The notes under the pieces were generated by a model. The model had not been told where the DNA came from and ran no database searches. It saw nothing but the letters and a program-made list of their open reading frames with translations. Positions 23,312 to 33,285 of a stretch of 64,000 nucleotides of DNA are shown here, in pieces. The first letter of the stretch is position 1; every line of letters begins with the position of its first letter. Source of the DNA: Erodium maritimum (lineage: Eukaryota; Streptophyta; Magnoliopsida; Geraniales; Geraniaceae); assembly GCA_963921825.1 (NCBI GenBank), contig OY997593.1, positions 59,194,039 through 59,258,038 on the forward strand, in the 5' to 3' direction. The position numbers and the translations under genes were made by a program.

Positions 23312-23659
23312 TGTTGTGAAAAAGAACAAAACAAGGCACTATAGTATCAAGATAAAATGATCCACACATAATATGGCTCATCTCCAGTAATTCACAGTAT
23401 ACCCATAGAACTTGAATATGAAGTAAGAAAAATGGATTGAGAAAAGAATTTGCAAATGGCTTTTTATTTCTTCACTGCTCACCGTACCATTTCTCTCTAT
23501 TCTTTAATGTACTTCATCATCATATTACAAGAGCAATAGATGGCCATTTATAGGCATAGCATGGGTTACTTCAAGCAATGTGATTGGACCATAAGTTGGT
23601 CCAATAAGATAAAGAAAAGTGTCTCTTTGGTGGGTCCACATACATGGTAATTTATAACA
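23312..23659 (-). repeat. 5' LTR of the LARD-like element
   Basis: 348 bp partner of 17754-18101. Followed on the minus strand by CGTTATCAGCACGAAGAG, the likely primer-binding region, whose tRNA I do not assign. Confidence 0.88.
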
Positions 23660-23772
23660 ATATATTTATTTTACATGAACAACATAAATTTTGAAGAGCA
23701 ATCTGTCCGGATAGTTGGTGGATAGAGTTAACCAATACAATTAAATAGATTAATATTATTTTTTAAATACAC

Positions 23773-25239
23773 AGTTTATTCTATAAAGTTCTCTCTCTTA
23801 AAAAATCGCTCTGACCTCTCTCTACCTTTCCCTTTCCCTGTCTTAACCCTAACCCTTCCTCCGGCCGACTCCGGCGACTTCTCCGGCCTCCTTCGGAACC
23901 AGAGAGGACGTTGGAGGTCCTCCTCTTTCTTCCCTTTCCTTCTCTCCCCTCTCTTTCCTTCGTTTTCTTTCTCCGGAGTAGTGGTTCCCCCAGATCCTCC
24001 CTTTGTTTCGGCTCTAACACACCTCTTTCCTTCAGATCTGGGCCTTTGGCCGACATATCTACCTTTCTCGACCCTGTTCCATTTTGGATCTGAGCTTTTC
24101 TTCACCTTTTTGGTCTTTTTCGAGAAGGTTTGGAGTGTGGTGGTGGTCGGATTTTTTTCGATCTACTGTTAGCGGCGCTGATTTAGGTTTTTTGGGGGCT
24201 CTCCACTTCTGGTGGCTTGGTTCCCGGGGTCCTTTGGTGGGAGATTTTTCTCCGCCGCTACCGGTGGAGATGGTCGGGGTTCTCGGGGTCAGCCTGGTTT
24301 ACCGTTTCTTTGCTGAGCAAGCCTTCCATCCATCTCCGGGTGGGTTCGCCTCGCTATTGGAGCCGCCTCAACTTCACCATCGTGGGAAGGGTTTCCTGTC
24401 TGGGATTCGCTATGGCTGGAGCTTTGGGTGACTCGGTGGAGGGTAAGTTCGTTTCTTTCAACTATTTCTCCGATTACTACTGGGACTGGATGGGTCAGAT
24501 CCTTAGGTTTGACCCTTCTTGTACATCCCTCATCGTTTCTAACTCTGTAATTTCTACTTCTCCTTGCCCATTAGTCCTCGTTTCTCCGTTCCATTTTGGG
24601 CGGGGCCTCACGGTTGGGGTTGGCTACCGTGGGGGGTTTTTAAGCCAAGGGCTTGTGTTGAGGAATTTCTGGGTCGGGATTTGTTGGGATTATGGGGTCG
24701 AAATGATTTTGGGGTGTTTTGTCCTGCCCCCTCCTTTTGTGAGGCAATCAGTGTTGGCCGGTTGGAAGATCCTGACCTCGGATCTTTGGGTGGTGGTGTC
24801 GGCTGAGGTTGGGGTTGCGACTTTTGCGTTATGTTGGTTTGCTTAGTCGGGAGGTGGCCGTTTATTTCTGCTCTTCAAAGTGGTTTCTGAGTGCCCAGTC
24901 TCGTTTGTTTATAGACCCTTGTTGGTCTATTGTAGTTGATCCTAAAGGTTGTTTTTTTAGAGTTTCAGACTCGTTGTACTTTTGTTTTGTGTTTCCTTGT
25001 TAAGGTTGTGCTTATTAGAGGTTATTCTGGGTGTTAGACCTTTGTTGTTAGCTTGGTACTGGTTAGGTTCCCCTGGTTGGGTTCCGTATGTTTGTAACAC
25101 GGTTGTATTGTTGTTGTTTGTTACTGTTTTGAGGTGCTATATGCATGCTCTGGTTTGTAACTTGAGGGGTCTCCCCTTGCCCATGTTTTCGAGTAGAAAA
25201 CATGGTTTTATAAAACAAAAAACTTGCTGATAAAAAAAA
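23773..25239 (+). mobile_element. ORF-less LINE-derived non-LTR element
   Basis: It is flanked by a long target duplication, ATTATTTTTTAAATACAC at 23755-23772 and ATTATTTTTTAATATACAC at 25240-25258. It ends in a poly-A tail (GATAAAAAAAA), which together indicate target-primed reverse transcription. The 5' third is a CT-rich leader (CTCTCTACCTTTCC), resembling plant L1 5' ends. The longest ORF (209 residues at 24217-24846) has no endonuclease, RT or zinc-knuckle motif and I do not regard it as a gene. It is therefore a non-autonomous element. Confidence 0.75.
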
Positions 25240-25258
25240 ATTATTTTTTAATATACAC

Positions 25259-25661
25259 CGTAATAAAAAATTCAGTATTAAACTTAGATAATGCAAGTGA
25301 TGATTAGCAAACAACTCTGATCAAACTTTATTGATGAAAAAATATGTAGTGTTTGTTATAACAAAAGATAAAATGTTGTTAACAATAAGAAGAGGACACG
25401 AGCTGGTTATTATTATCTTGCACAAGACTAAATGATGATGACATTTGAATTTGAACCTCCTTAACTATCATAACCGTGAGAGATAATAATAGATTGTTGA
25501 ATTAGATGAGAGCTAATAATAAACTGTTTAATTAGTTAAATAAAGGTAGATAACTTATTTGTAACCACTAACTTTCCTATACAATTTAGAAAAAACTCAT
25601 CCAAATTTCAGCTTGAATGAAAATAAGTAATACATGCTCTTTGATCTTCACTTAAGTAAAA
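25259..25661. other. AT-rich sequence, no gene; one short tandem duplication
   Basis: A roughly 30 bp unit with GATAATAATAGATTGTT and GCTAATAATAAACTGTT occurs twice at about 25482-25541. Nothing else is recognised. Confidence 0.45.
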
Positions 25662-25748
25662 AGTGATTTATTTGAAAGGTTTGAAAATGTTTTATTGTTT
25701 TAAAAGTTCGCGTTTCGGGTTCGGTTCTACTAAATTTGGGGCGTGACA
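25662..25748 (+). mobile_element. 3' terminal fragment of a Gypsy LTR of the same long-LTR family
   Basis: AAAGTGATTTATTTGAAAGG, TTTTATTGTTTTAAAAGTTCG and the terminal AAATTTGGGGCGTGACA align to the last 85 bp of the LTR ending at 47226. The rest of the LTR is missing, so this is a truncated end fragment beside the RRM relic. Confidence 0.75.
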
Positions 25749-26014
25749 TTTCTGATCCAAAAACGAATCCCCATTGATCGGGGACGCGTCAGCGCCACAA
25801 AAAGAACATAGCCATTAAACTTAAAGCCATTGAACGTCTTAACAGCCATGGTTGTGGGTTTCGGCGACGAGAAAGTAACGAACCCGAATAGCTTACCTCC
25901 CCTTTTCGTACGTTTCACAATCGAGCAAGACGAGATTTCACCAAATGGTCCAAAAGTTTGAAAAACCCAGTCGTCGGTAGTTCCAAACGGTAAATTGCAA
26001 ATGAGTGGGGGCAT
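25749..26014 (-). pseudogene. RRM-domain protein fragment
   Basis: The minus strand from an ATG at 26014 reads one RNA-recognition motif: an RNP2-like LICNLPFGTTDDW, then FGEISSCSIVKRT, an RNP1-like GGKLFGFVTFSSP, then AVKTFNGFKFNG and LTRP. About 80 residues are well preserved. The frame then runs into the LTR end fragment at 25748, and no further domain or splice site is recognised upstream, so it is most likely a gene fragment or a single surviving exon. RRM proteins bind RNA; the target cannot be inferred. Confidence 0.6.
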
Positions 26015-26830
26015 TGTATTTTCACTTGTATCTTGCAGTGTGGGTAGATATTAGGTTGAGTGTGAGAGTTTTATTCCTTACTATTGTGTCTTTTGCAGGA
26101 ACATTTCTTCTGATAAGCCTGCAAATTTAAAAATCCATACATCTTGATGGCTGGAGTATTTAACTGCCTAGTGTGCAGTATCATCCTCACTGCAATTTTA
26201 TGCAGCACTGATTTTACACCTGAAGTGAAGACATTTGCCATTGATTTGGACTCTCCTGGGTTACTTTTGCTGCAGAAAAGATCGAAGTTCAGATTTCTTG
26301 GGGTCATAGGCCTAATTCTGACAAACCAGTGATGTGCAACTTTGGGGTTTTGAAGATGTGTGTGTATAACCACTAGAGGGACTGCGTTGGATTACATTTT
26401 GTTGGTTTTTAGGTTGGGTTCTGTTTTGCATATAGAACTGAAGAGGTTTTGGGTAATTGCATCAGTACAAATGGTGTAGAGGTCGATGACTTGGGGTACA
26501 AGTCAGGGTTTGTAGGTACAAATTTCAAATGTTAGGGATGACTTGGGGTACAAGTCAGGGTTTGTAGGTACAAAATTTCAAATGTTAGGGTTGCTTGTGG
26601 CACAAGTATGTGCTCTAGGTCTTCAAAAAGAAGCACCTTTGTTTGTAAGCATTTTGGGTTTATCCCTTTGCCTACTCCTTTACCTCAAAGGATAGGTACC
26701 AATACAAATAGCCGATCAAAAAAAAAAATTAAAACATGCTGAAATGGAATGGATAAGAACATCCTATTTTTTGAACAAAATAAATCCAAAGAACTAATTT
26801 TTGTAAGGGTATAAACTAGCTATGAATAAA
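26015..26830. other. Unassigned; tandem duplication and poly-A end of a probable retroelement
   Basis: A 52-53 bp unit beginning GATGACTTGGGGTACAAGTC is duplicated in tandem (26486-26537, 26538-26590). The plus strand ends in CCGATCAAAAAAAAAAATT at about 26716, preceded by GGTACCAATACAAATAG, which looks like a non-LTR element 3' tail. ORFs of 62 and 100 residues on opposite strands overlap and have no domain. Confidence 0.4.
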
Positions 26831-26833
26831 ACC

Positions 26834-27871
26834 AAAACCATTCCAATCGGGAAATTAATATCAGAAATATATTTGTGAAAAGGGTTCCAAATTGTGGACA
26901 ATCAGATAAACTGGCTCCCACTTTTTTTTTATCAGAGAAAAATAATAGCATAAAATAAAGAAGCCGTGAATCCCAAAATAGGAGTCACAAACCACCAAGT
27001 CCAACAACAAGCAAAAAGAAGAAAAAACAAGAACCCCAAAACCTACAAATACGACCTGACCAGGCGTCCTAACAAAAGAGGTCAAACCGTCTAAACACAC
27101 CAACGATAAGAACACCCCAACATCCGTCCCGAGTGAGTTGCACCCATTGCCACAAGAAATCGTCAACGTCAACCAACCAGCAAGCTTCAAACCAACGAAA
27201 CCTCAGTACTCGACAACACCACCGTGTCAACAGAGCTCCACCCTGAACTACATCCAACACATCAATGGCCAACACCACTCGGGTGGTATGAATGCACTAC
27301 GTTGTCCAGCTCCTTCAGACAACCTTCAACATTGTAGGGAACGAGAATCACCGGTGGCCAACACCATAACCCGACAAGAACCCTAACAACTGTAGATCTG
27401 CCCTGACCCACGCCAGACCCAACAAACCTATAGAGAAAACAATGATAGGAGCCAAAAGAACAGAAAATGAACCAACCTCGAACAATCGTACCCCGATAGA
27501 GAACAACCGTACCACTTACTAAGTCCCAATTACATATATGATTTTTTTTTCAAAGCTAAAATCAGGTTTAGAGCCCATACCGAAAACAATAATATCATAT
27601 TTTATAGTCTCCAACTAAGTCCCTATTAAAATATTATGATTTTGTCATAGTCTAAATCAGGTTTGGAGCCCATTGTCACAAACACTAAAAACAATAATAA
27701 TAACATAATTTAGGTTCAATCTTTTTTATGTGATTCGTTGTAATGCATAATTAAAATCAATTTTTGTGTGAAAATGATTCCAAATTATGGACCATCATAA
27801 TAAACTGGCTCTGAATAAAATCCAAACCATTTAAATATGGGAATTATTATTAGAATTATGTGTGTGAAAAG
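26834..27871 (+). repeat. Host tandem repeat (unit 1, LINE insert, start of unit 2)
   Basis: A unit beginning with GTGTGAAAAGGGTTCCAAATTGTGG-like words and containing AACTGGCTCCCAC, TCAGGTTTAGAGCCCATACC and TATTAAAATATTATGATTTT occurs twice. Unit 1 is 26834-26921 plus 27512-27780 (interrupted by a LINE-like insert). Unit 2 starts at about 27781 and resumes at 50975-51230 after the large Copia nest. The units are the pre-existing DNA into which both elements inserted. Confidence 0.65.
26922..27511 (-). mobile_element. Non-LTR element 3' end inserted in host repeat
   Basis: On the minus strand the block ends in TTTTTCTCTGAT followed by about nine A residues at 26922-26930. The host repeat is interrupted here: CTGGCTCCCACTT on the left, CCACTTACTAAG on the right, giving a short CCACTT duplication. 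Without the insert the sequence matches 51010-51035. The minus frame of 27190-26861 shows no domain. It is probably a 5'-truncated LINE copy. Confidence 0.55.
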
Positions 27872-28571
27872 TGTTGGAATGATATTTCTCAAACTGGGAA
27901 ATGAATTTCAGAACAAAACCAGAGAACAAATAAGCACGCAATCGAAAACATAAAACGATACACCAACCGGCGTGGCGTGCAGAACGAAGAGGAGAAGCTG
28001 AGGCGTGACACAGAGGTCCACTGACTTTGAAGCAAAAAATCCGGCGTGCCCGAGGTGGCGAGCAGCAGCGATAGCTTCCCAAGGATCTCTCAGCTCTACC
28101 CAGCAGCGCGCCCACTCGCTCTGCCGGATATGGAAGCAGTAGGACAAGAACAGAACTTCGGTGTGGTGATCGAATTTGGAGAGTAACGATTTGTGTATAG
28201 TTTGGCTCTGGAACTGTGTTGAAAACGTAGAAAATAAAGAGAACCAGAGCCTCCTTTTATAGGTGTAAAACGTGAGGGTAGAAGGGTAAAAACGCTTCAG
28301 ATATTTTGAAATCAATATGTTTCAGCGACTCCACTACTAGGTCATTCCCACGAAAAATCGGAACCACTATCACGACTTAATCAGAGAGTTTGAATTTATT
28401 TGAAAAAGTCATTAACAGAAAAAACTAAAAGTTTTTTGCCCAAAAAGATAATTTTGCCCGCCCCGCAGGGGCTCTACCCGAACCCGAACCTGATCCCGAG
28501 CCCTGCCCGTCCTGACCCAGACGTACGGCGGCGACGGTGCGCGCGACGCCTGTTCCGGCCCAACTAGCATA
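27872..28571 (-). repeat. Copia 3' LTR, downstream 700 bp
   Basis: Together with 31600-31741 this makes an LTR of about 842 bp, split by a solo Gypsy LTR. On the minus strand it ends CATTCCAACA. 28431-28571 plus 31600-31741 match the 5' LTR remnant at 50726-50974, apart from an internal indel of about 30 bp. ORFs in it (94 and 135 residues) are incidental. Confidence 0.75.
28253..28263 (-). promoter_or_regulatory. TATA box of the Copia LTR
   Basis: The minus strand reads ACCTATAAAAGGAGGC, a strong TATA-type core in the middle of the LTR, the usual U3 position. A CT-rich start (TTCTCTTTATTTTC) follows within 40 bp. Confidence 0.55.
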
Positions 28572-30379
28572 TGTAATAACCACTTCCGGTCAACGCCAGT
28601 CAAACCTGCGAAAAACAGGAAAATTTAAAAATTTTAAGACAGACACTTAACTTAACCTAATTTGACCCCGAGGGTCATACTGGACTTAAGTTGACCCCGT
28701 TATCGGCCAAAATGAGTTCCAGGGGACTCAGGGCAACTTTCTGATCAATTTGGGAAATGTTGACTTTTCGTAGGAAAAGTCAACCAAGCGACGTTTTGGT
28801 CCATTCGAGAACCGTTTTGGATCCAAAAAGCTTAGCCGTCGTCGCAGCGGTCTTAGTTGATCCGTTTCCTTGCAGCCCGCCAAGTTTCGTAAGTTCTTGG
28901 GAAAAGTGCCCGTTCGGGGCCCGAAACGTCCGATTTTCGCGAATCTGATTGGAAAATATCTAGTAGATATTTTCCAAAAAAGTAGGGGACCCACCTTGCC
29001 ACTTGTCAACCAAGTGGTGGTGTTAGGTTTTGGGGGGAAAATGAGTGGTGAGGGGTTAAAGGGGGGTTCGGCCATCACTAACCAAAAAGAAAAAAAAAAG
29101 AAAAAGAAATAGAAAAGAAGAGAGATTTTGGAGAAGAAGAAGAAGAGAGAAGAGAGGAAGAGCTAGGGTTTGGAAAAAGGCTAGCCCTTGGATCGTCTCA
29201 AGACAAAGAGCAATTGTCTTCCCCTCATCCTCCTCTATGGTTTGTACTAAACCGATCGTCATTTTGGTTAATTTTCTTGAAAGCTAGGGTTTGGGTAAAC
29301 TATGAGTTAGGGTTGTAATGAGGTTGGGGGTTCGTTGGAGACGTTTTTGAGCGGTTTTGGAACGTTTTCCGGTGACCGGGAGCTCGGGGGAGCTCCGGCC
29401 ACCGTGTGGGGTGGCCGGCCGGCCGTGTGAGGTGGCTGGCCGTGCCTTTTGGAGGCTGGCCGGACCTGGCCGGTGCTGGCCGGAGTTGGATGGGGCTGGC
29501 CGGAGCTAGGGCTAGCCACCACCAAGGTGGGCCGAGCCCTAAAAGACCCTAGGGCCCCCGGCCAAGTGGGTCGGGTGGGGCCCACGTGCTCGGGTGCTCG
29601 GTTTTTAAAATTCGGGTGGTTTAAAACGTTCCCCGGACCATTTACCCTTAACCGAATCGAAAATTGGAATTAAATTGGAAAAGTTGTAATTAACGGGTTT
29701 TAGAAACTTTAAACGTTAATTAATTGACTCGAAAGTCGGAATTCAATTCCGTCAAGTGCATTGGGTTCCTTGAACTATTCTAAGACCGTAGAAACGAAAA
29801 CGGGGAGTTTTAGAGCCCCGGAAGGCAATTTACAAAACCCGGGCAGATTCGCCATGTCGGGTGAATCGGGCCTTTATGGGTCCTTTATCGACAATGTCGA
29901 GTAATTGGGAAGTTTGGGAGTGATCGACATTGTCGGGGTTATGTTTGGGCGTTAAGTTTATTGAATTTCGGTTTATGCGTACTATTTTAAAAGTGCCTTA
30001 AATTTGTATTCTTTTAGATCGTGCTGCGGACCGAGGCAAAGGGAAGCTCGGCGAGTGACTGGGATCACATCGAGGTTAAGTGGAGCGCTTTTGGAGTTGT
30101 ATACGAGGTAGGGAAAAGTAGCCGGATCTCGGCCCTGACTAGGGAAAGTTAACTGTAGAATTGTATGTGACACCGGGGTGTCGTGGGTTATTTAGGTTAT
30201 CGAATATTAGAAAAGCATGTTACGGGAACTTAGCAATTATTGGAAAGGCATGTGACACTTAGTAGTGTCGTAGGAGCAGAGAACTTAGCGATATTAGAGT
30301 TACTGGAGGCATATGACCATGCCCGGAGGTTGTTTGTGAAACTAGTGTTCTTAGGACTGTTGGAGGCATCGAGTATGCT

Positions 30380-30770
30380 GGAGGTTGTTGTGTGTTATTA
30401 TTGTTGAGCTTTGGGTGGCCTTGAGAGCCCGTGTTATTATTGTTGAGCTTTGGGTGGCCTTGAGAGCCCGTGTTATTATTGTTGAGTCTTGGGTGGCCTT
30501 GAGAGCCCGTGTTATTATTGTTGAGTTTTGGGTGGCCTTGAGAGCCCGTGTTATTACTGTTGAGTCTTGGGTGGCCTTGAGAGCCCGTGTTATTACTGTT
30601 GAGTCTTGGGTGGCCATGAGGGCCCGTGTTGTTATTCTTGGAGTTGGGTGGCCGTGAGTGCCCGTGGGGTTGTGAACCCGTACTTTACCGTTGGTGTCTT
30701 GGGTGGCCATGAGGGCCCGTAGGGTTGTTGAACCTGTGTTTGGTTGTTGGTGTTTTGTTGGCCTTGAGTG
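30380..30770 (+). repeat. 36 bp minisatellite in LTR B
   Basis: About nine units of roughly 36 bp with TTGGGTGGCCTTGAGAGCCC followed by GTGTTATTATTGTTGAG. Variants change the CTTGAG to CATGAG toward the right end. It opens both strands into repetitive ORFs that are artefacts. Confidence 0.85.
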
Positions 30771-30867
30771 CCTGTGGAGTTTGGGACTGGTGTCGTTACT
30801 GTCTGTTGAACCTTGTTTGTGATTGTGTTTGGTCACTAGATACTGGTGGAGGTTGTGTGGTGTAGCT

Positions 30868-31065
30868 AGCCTCCCGACTGGGATCGGGAGAAGCGGAGAG
30901 GTTGTGGGCTAGCTCCCCGACTGGGATCGGGGGAAGGACGCGCGACTGTGGCTAACTACCCGACTGGGATCGGGTGAAGCGGAGAGGTTGTGGGTTAGCC
31001 TCCCGACTGGGATCGGGAGAAGTTGCGCGACAAGTCGACCGCCTGGCCCGACTGGGATCGGAAAG
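30868..31065 (+). repeat. CCCGACTGGGATCGGG array in LTR B
   Basis: Five units of 40-50 bp containing the inverted repeat CCCGACTGGGATCGGG, most followed by AGAAGCGGAGAGGTTGTGGG. Each unit could form a small hairpin. Confidence 0.75.
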
Positions 31066-31599
31066 GGCGAGATACAGAGATTGGTTACTGAGCAGCTGGT
31101 TTGCGATCCTTTGTGATCTTGTGTGGTATTGTGTGGTCGTCAGTCGTGTCTTTGGAGGAGGTCGTCAATCGTTCTGTGGGGTCTACATCACGTGTCCGAG
31201 TGTTGAGTCAGTTGAGGAAAGTATTGGTCGTGTGTGTGTCTTTTGAGTCGTTGTTGGTGTCACCGACTTTGTCTGCTAAGTATGCCGTAGTCAATCTGTT
31301 ATCTGTGGTGGTGAGCGAACGCTCACCCCTAGCTGCTTTTCCTATAGGTACCGTTCGCAGTCTGGACTAGGTGAGTTTCTGAAGCTTGAAGAGCTTGAAG
31401 CGGGTTTCTGGGTGTTTTGAGTCTAGTGACGTGTACCTCGTTTTGTCCAAGTGTTGGGACTATATTTTGAGTTGTAACTATTATTATTTTGTTGAACTAA
31501 ACTGGCTTTTAAAGTGATTTAATGAAAACAGGCTTCAAGTTTTGTAACTTTTTAAACGTTCGCGTCCCTAGTTCGGTTCGTTGAAATTGGGGCGTGACA

Positions 31600-31741
31600 G
31601 CATAGGCCCAGTAGGAGTTCTGAACAGGACTTAGAGGGAAGCTAATATACACACTCAAGCTTGCCCATTGGTTTCCGATGTGGGACTTCAGTAAAATATA
31701 AAAGAAGCAGCCATGGCTTTGAAAGCAAATTTATCCAACAT
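31600..31741 (-). repeat. Copia 3' LTR, first 142 bp
   Basis: On the minus strand this starts TGTTGGATAAATTTGC at 31741. It is the 5' end of the LTR that resumes at 28571. The base immediately outside the TG terminus (31742 onward) is plastid rpoB, where a polypurine tract should be. Confidence 0.75.
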
Positions 31742-32606
31742 TCATGTGACAAGCCAAGGCCCTGAAAAGATCACTAAAAAAATACCGTATCTACGGACCC
31801 ATTTACTACGAAATTTAGACAAAAACGGGATTGTAATCTTGGGATCCTGGGTAGAAGCGGGCGATATTTTAGTAGGTAAATTAAGACCTCAGCTGGCGCA
31901 AGACTTAGCCCCAGAAGATAGATTTGTAGACGCCGTATTTGGCACTCAGATAGCCACTTCAAGGGCAACTTATTGATGTGAGATGGAAGGGGCCGGGTTA
32001 TTGATGTGAGATGGATACGTTCGAATCCAGAAAGAGAAAGTCCAGAAAGAGAAAGGATTCGTGTATATATTTCACAGAAACGTGAAATCAAAGTAGGCGA
32101 TAAAGTCGCCGGAAGACATGGAAATAAAGGGATCATTTCCAAAATTTTACCTAGACAAGATATGCCTTATTTGCAAGACAGAAAGCCTCTTGATATGGTC
32201 TTCAACCCATTGGGAGTACCCTCGCGAATGAATGTAGGACAGATATTTGAATGCTCGCTCGGGTTGGCGGGGGTTCTGCTAGATAGACATTATCGAGTAG
32301 CACCGTTTGATGAGAGATATGAACAAGAGGCTTCGAGAAAACTAGTCTTTTCTGAATTACATGAAGCCAGTAAGCAAACAGGAAATTCGTGGGTATTTGA
32401 ACCCGAGTATCCGGGAAAAAGCAGAATATTTGATGGAAGAACGGGAGATCCCTTTGAACAACCTGTTCTAGTGGGACAGCCCTATATCTTGAAATTAATT
32501 CATCAAGTTGATGATAAAATACACGGGCGTTCCAGCGGTCCTTATGCATCTGTTACACAACAACCCCTTAGGGGAAGGGCCAAGCGGGGGGCCAGCGGGT
32601 AGGAGC
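31741..32606 (+). pseudogene. rpoB: Nuclear copy of part of plastid rpoB (RNA polymerase beta subunit)
   Basis: Plus-strand frames read [36 protein letters not shown], then in a second frame [109 protein letters not shown] and QQPLRGRAK. This is the conserved C-terminal half of plastid rpoB, about 280 codons. It starts mid-gene and stops soon after [12 protein letters not shown] at 31977 and a frame change come from a duplicated ATTGATGTGAGATGG (31973 and 32000). A second small duplication, TCCAGAAAGAGAAAG, lies near 32027. No promoter or start, so it is a NUPT and not a working gene. Confidence 0.9.
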
Positions 32607-33285
32607 AATTAAAGGGAAACAATCCCCCATAAATTGGCGACAAAAGCCGGAAAAATAAAACATTTTAAAATAGAAGGAAAAACACCACAAAAGTTCTATT
32701 ACTGGAAGGTGCGGTACTTAAACATCAATATCTTTCGATTTGAATTGATGCATAGTGAGGTGGATAACAACTTACTTAAAGTAAGTGAATAAAATCTTGA
32801 ACTTACTTAACTTCGGTTGATACATCACACAAAACATACCATACTTCAGATCCCACTGAATCCGCGAAACTATCAACTACGCTATTAAGGCCCTGCGTAT
32901 ACCTTGGTTCTAATGAGTGCTCTAGGAAGACTTTTCCCCAAGTCTTTCATAGATGGCGGCCCACCATCACACACACGTAGGTAGCTCATCAAGTGCTTCT
33001 CACTAGCATTGTCCCAATCGAGTCTGGAGCTATTAAGGACATTAAGTCGATCCTGTCAGCAGAATCCATCAAGTGCGTCTCAATAGCACCACCAAAACTG
33101 GTTATGGATTACAATCTATCAAGTGCGTCTCACTAGCACCACCAACACTGGTTGTAGATTATTATCAAGATCTATCAAGTGCGTCTCAAAGCACCACCAA
33201 ACTTGGTTATAAATCATCAAACACTACAAATGTCATAGGAATATGAGATGTAGTGCATCAAGACAAGTGCGGCAACATATGACCA
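32607..33285 (-). other. Copia 3' untranslated region with CACTAGCACCACC repeats; origin of the first 100 bp unknown
   Basis: From about 32980 to 33225 four units of about 50-60 bp share ATCAAGTGCGTCTCACTAGC and ACCACCAA. These lie downstream of the Copia RNase H end on the minus strand. Between 32607 and about 32720 (AAATTGGCGACAAAAGCC) the sequence is neither clearly rpoB nor clearly Copia. Confidence 0.5.

Larger units (their letters stand above)
17754..23659 (-). mobile_element. Complete but non-coding LTR retroelement (LARD-like)
   Basis: Two direct LTRs of 348 bp each (17754-18101 and 23312-23659) are nearly identical, start TGTTATAAAT and end TTTTTCACAACA on the minus strand. They are flanked by the perfect TSD ATATA (17749-17753 and 23660-23664). 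On the minus strand a polypurine tract (CCAAGGGGGAG) precedes the 3' LTR and CGTTATCAGCACGAAGAG follows the 5' LTR at the primer-binding position. The 5.2 kb interior has no ORF above 84 residues and no gag, protease, integrase or RT motif. It consists of short tandem arrays built on CTTCAGG/CTTCTGG words. Structure says intact and recently mobile, but it must borrow proteins. Confidence 0.88.
28572..31599 (+). mobile_element. Solo Gypsy LTR (copy B) nested in the Copia 3' LTR
   Basis: Starts TGTAATAACCACTTCCGG, ends TTGAAATTGGGGCGTGACA, with a perfect 5 bp TSD GCATA (28567-28571 and 31600-31604). The empty site is visible at about 50835 in the Copia 5' LTR (CAATTGGCATAGGCCC), confirming the insertion. 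The LTR is 3028 bp. It contains a GA-rich leader near 29090-29160, the paired CGACAATGTCG dyads at 29886-29940, a GGTGGCC minisatellite and a GATCGGG array, then GGTGAGCGAACGCTCACC at 31309. Confidence 0.93.

Noticed and set aside
24217..24846. 209-residue ORF
   Set aside because: Lies inside a non-LTR element with TSDs, overlaps other ORFs in composition-biased DNA and has no recognisable motif.
30351..30836. 161-residue minus-strand ORF with RALKATQ repeats
   Set aside because: Antisense reading of the LTR B minisatellite; exact periodicity with DNA units and no domain.
31741..32606. Functional plastid rpoB, or plastid DNA contamination
   Set aside because: Fragment only, frame broken by a duplication, embedded in Copia and Gypsy DNA on both sides.
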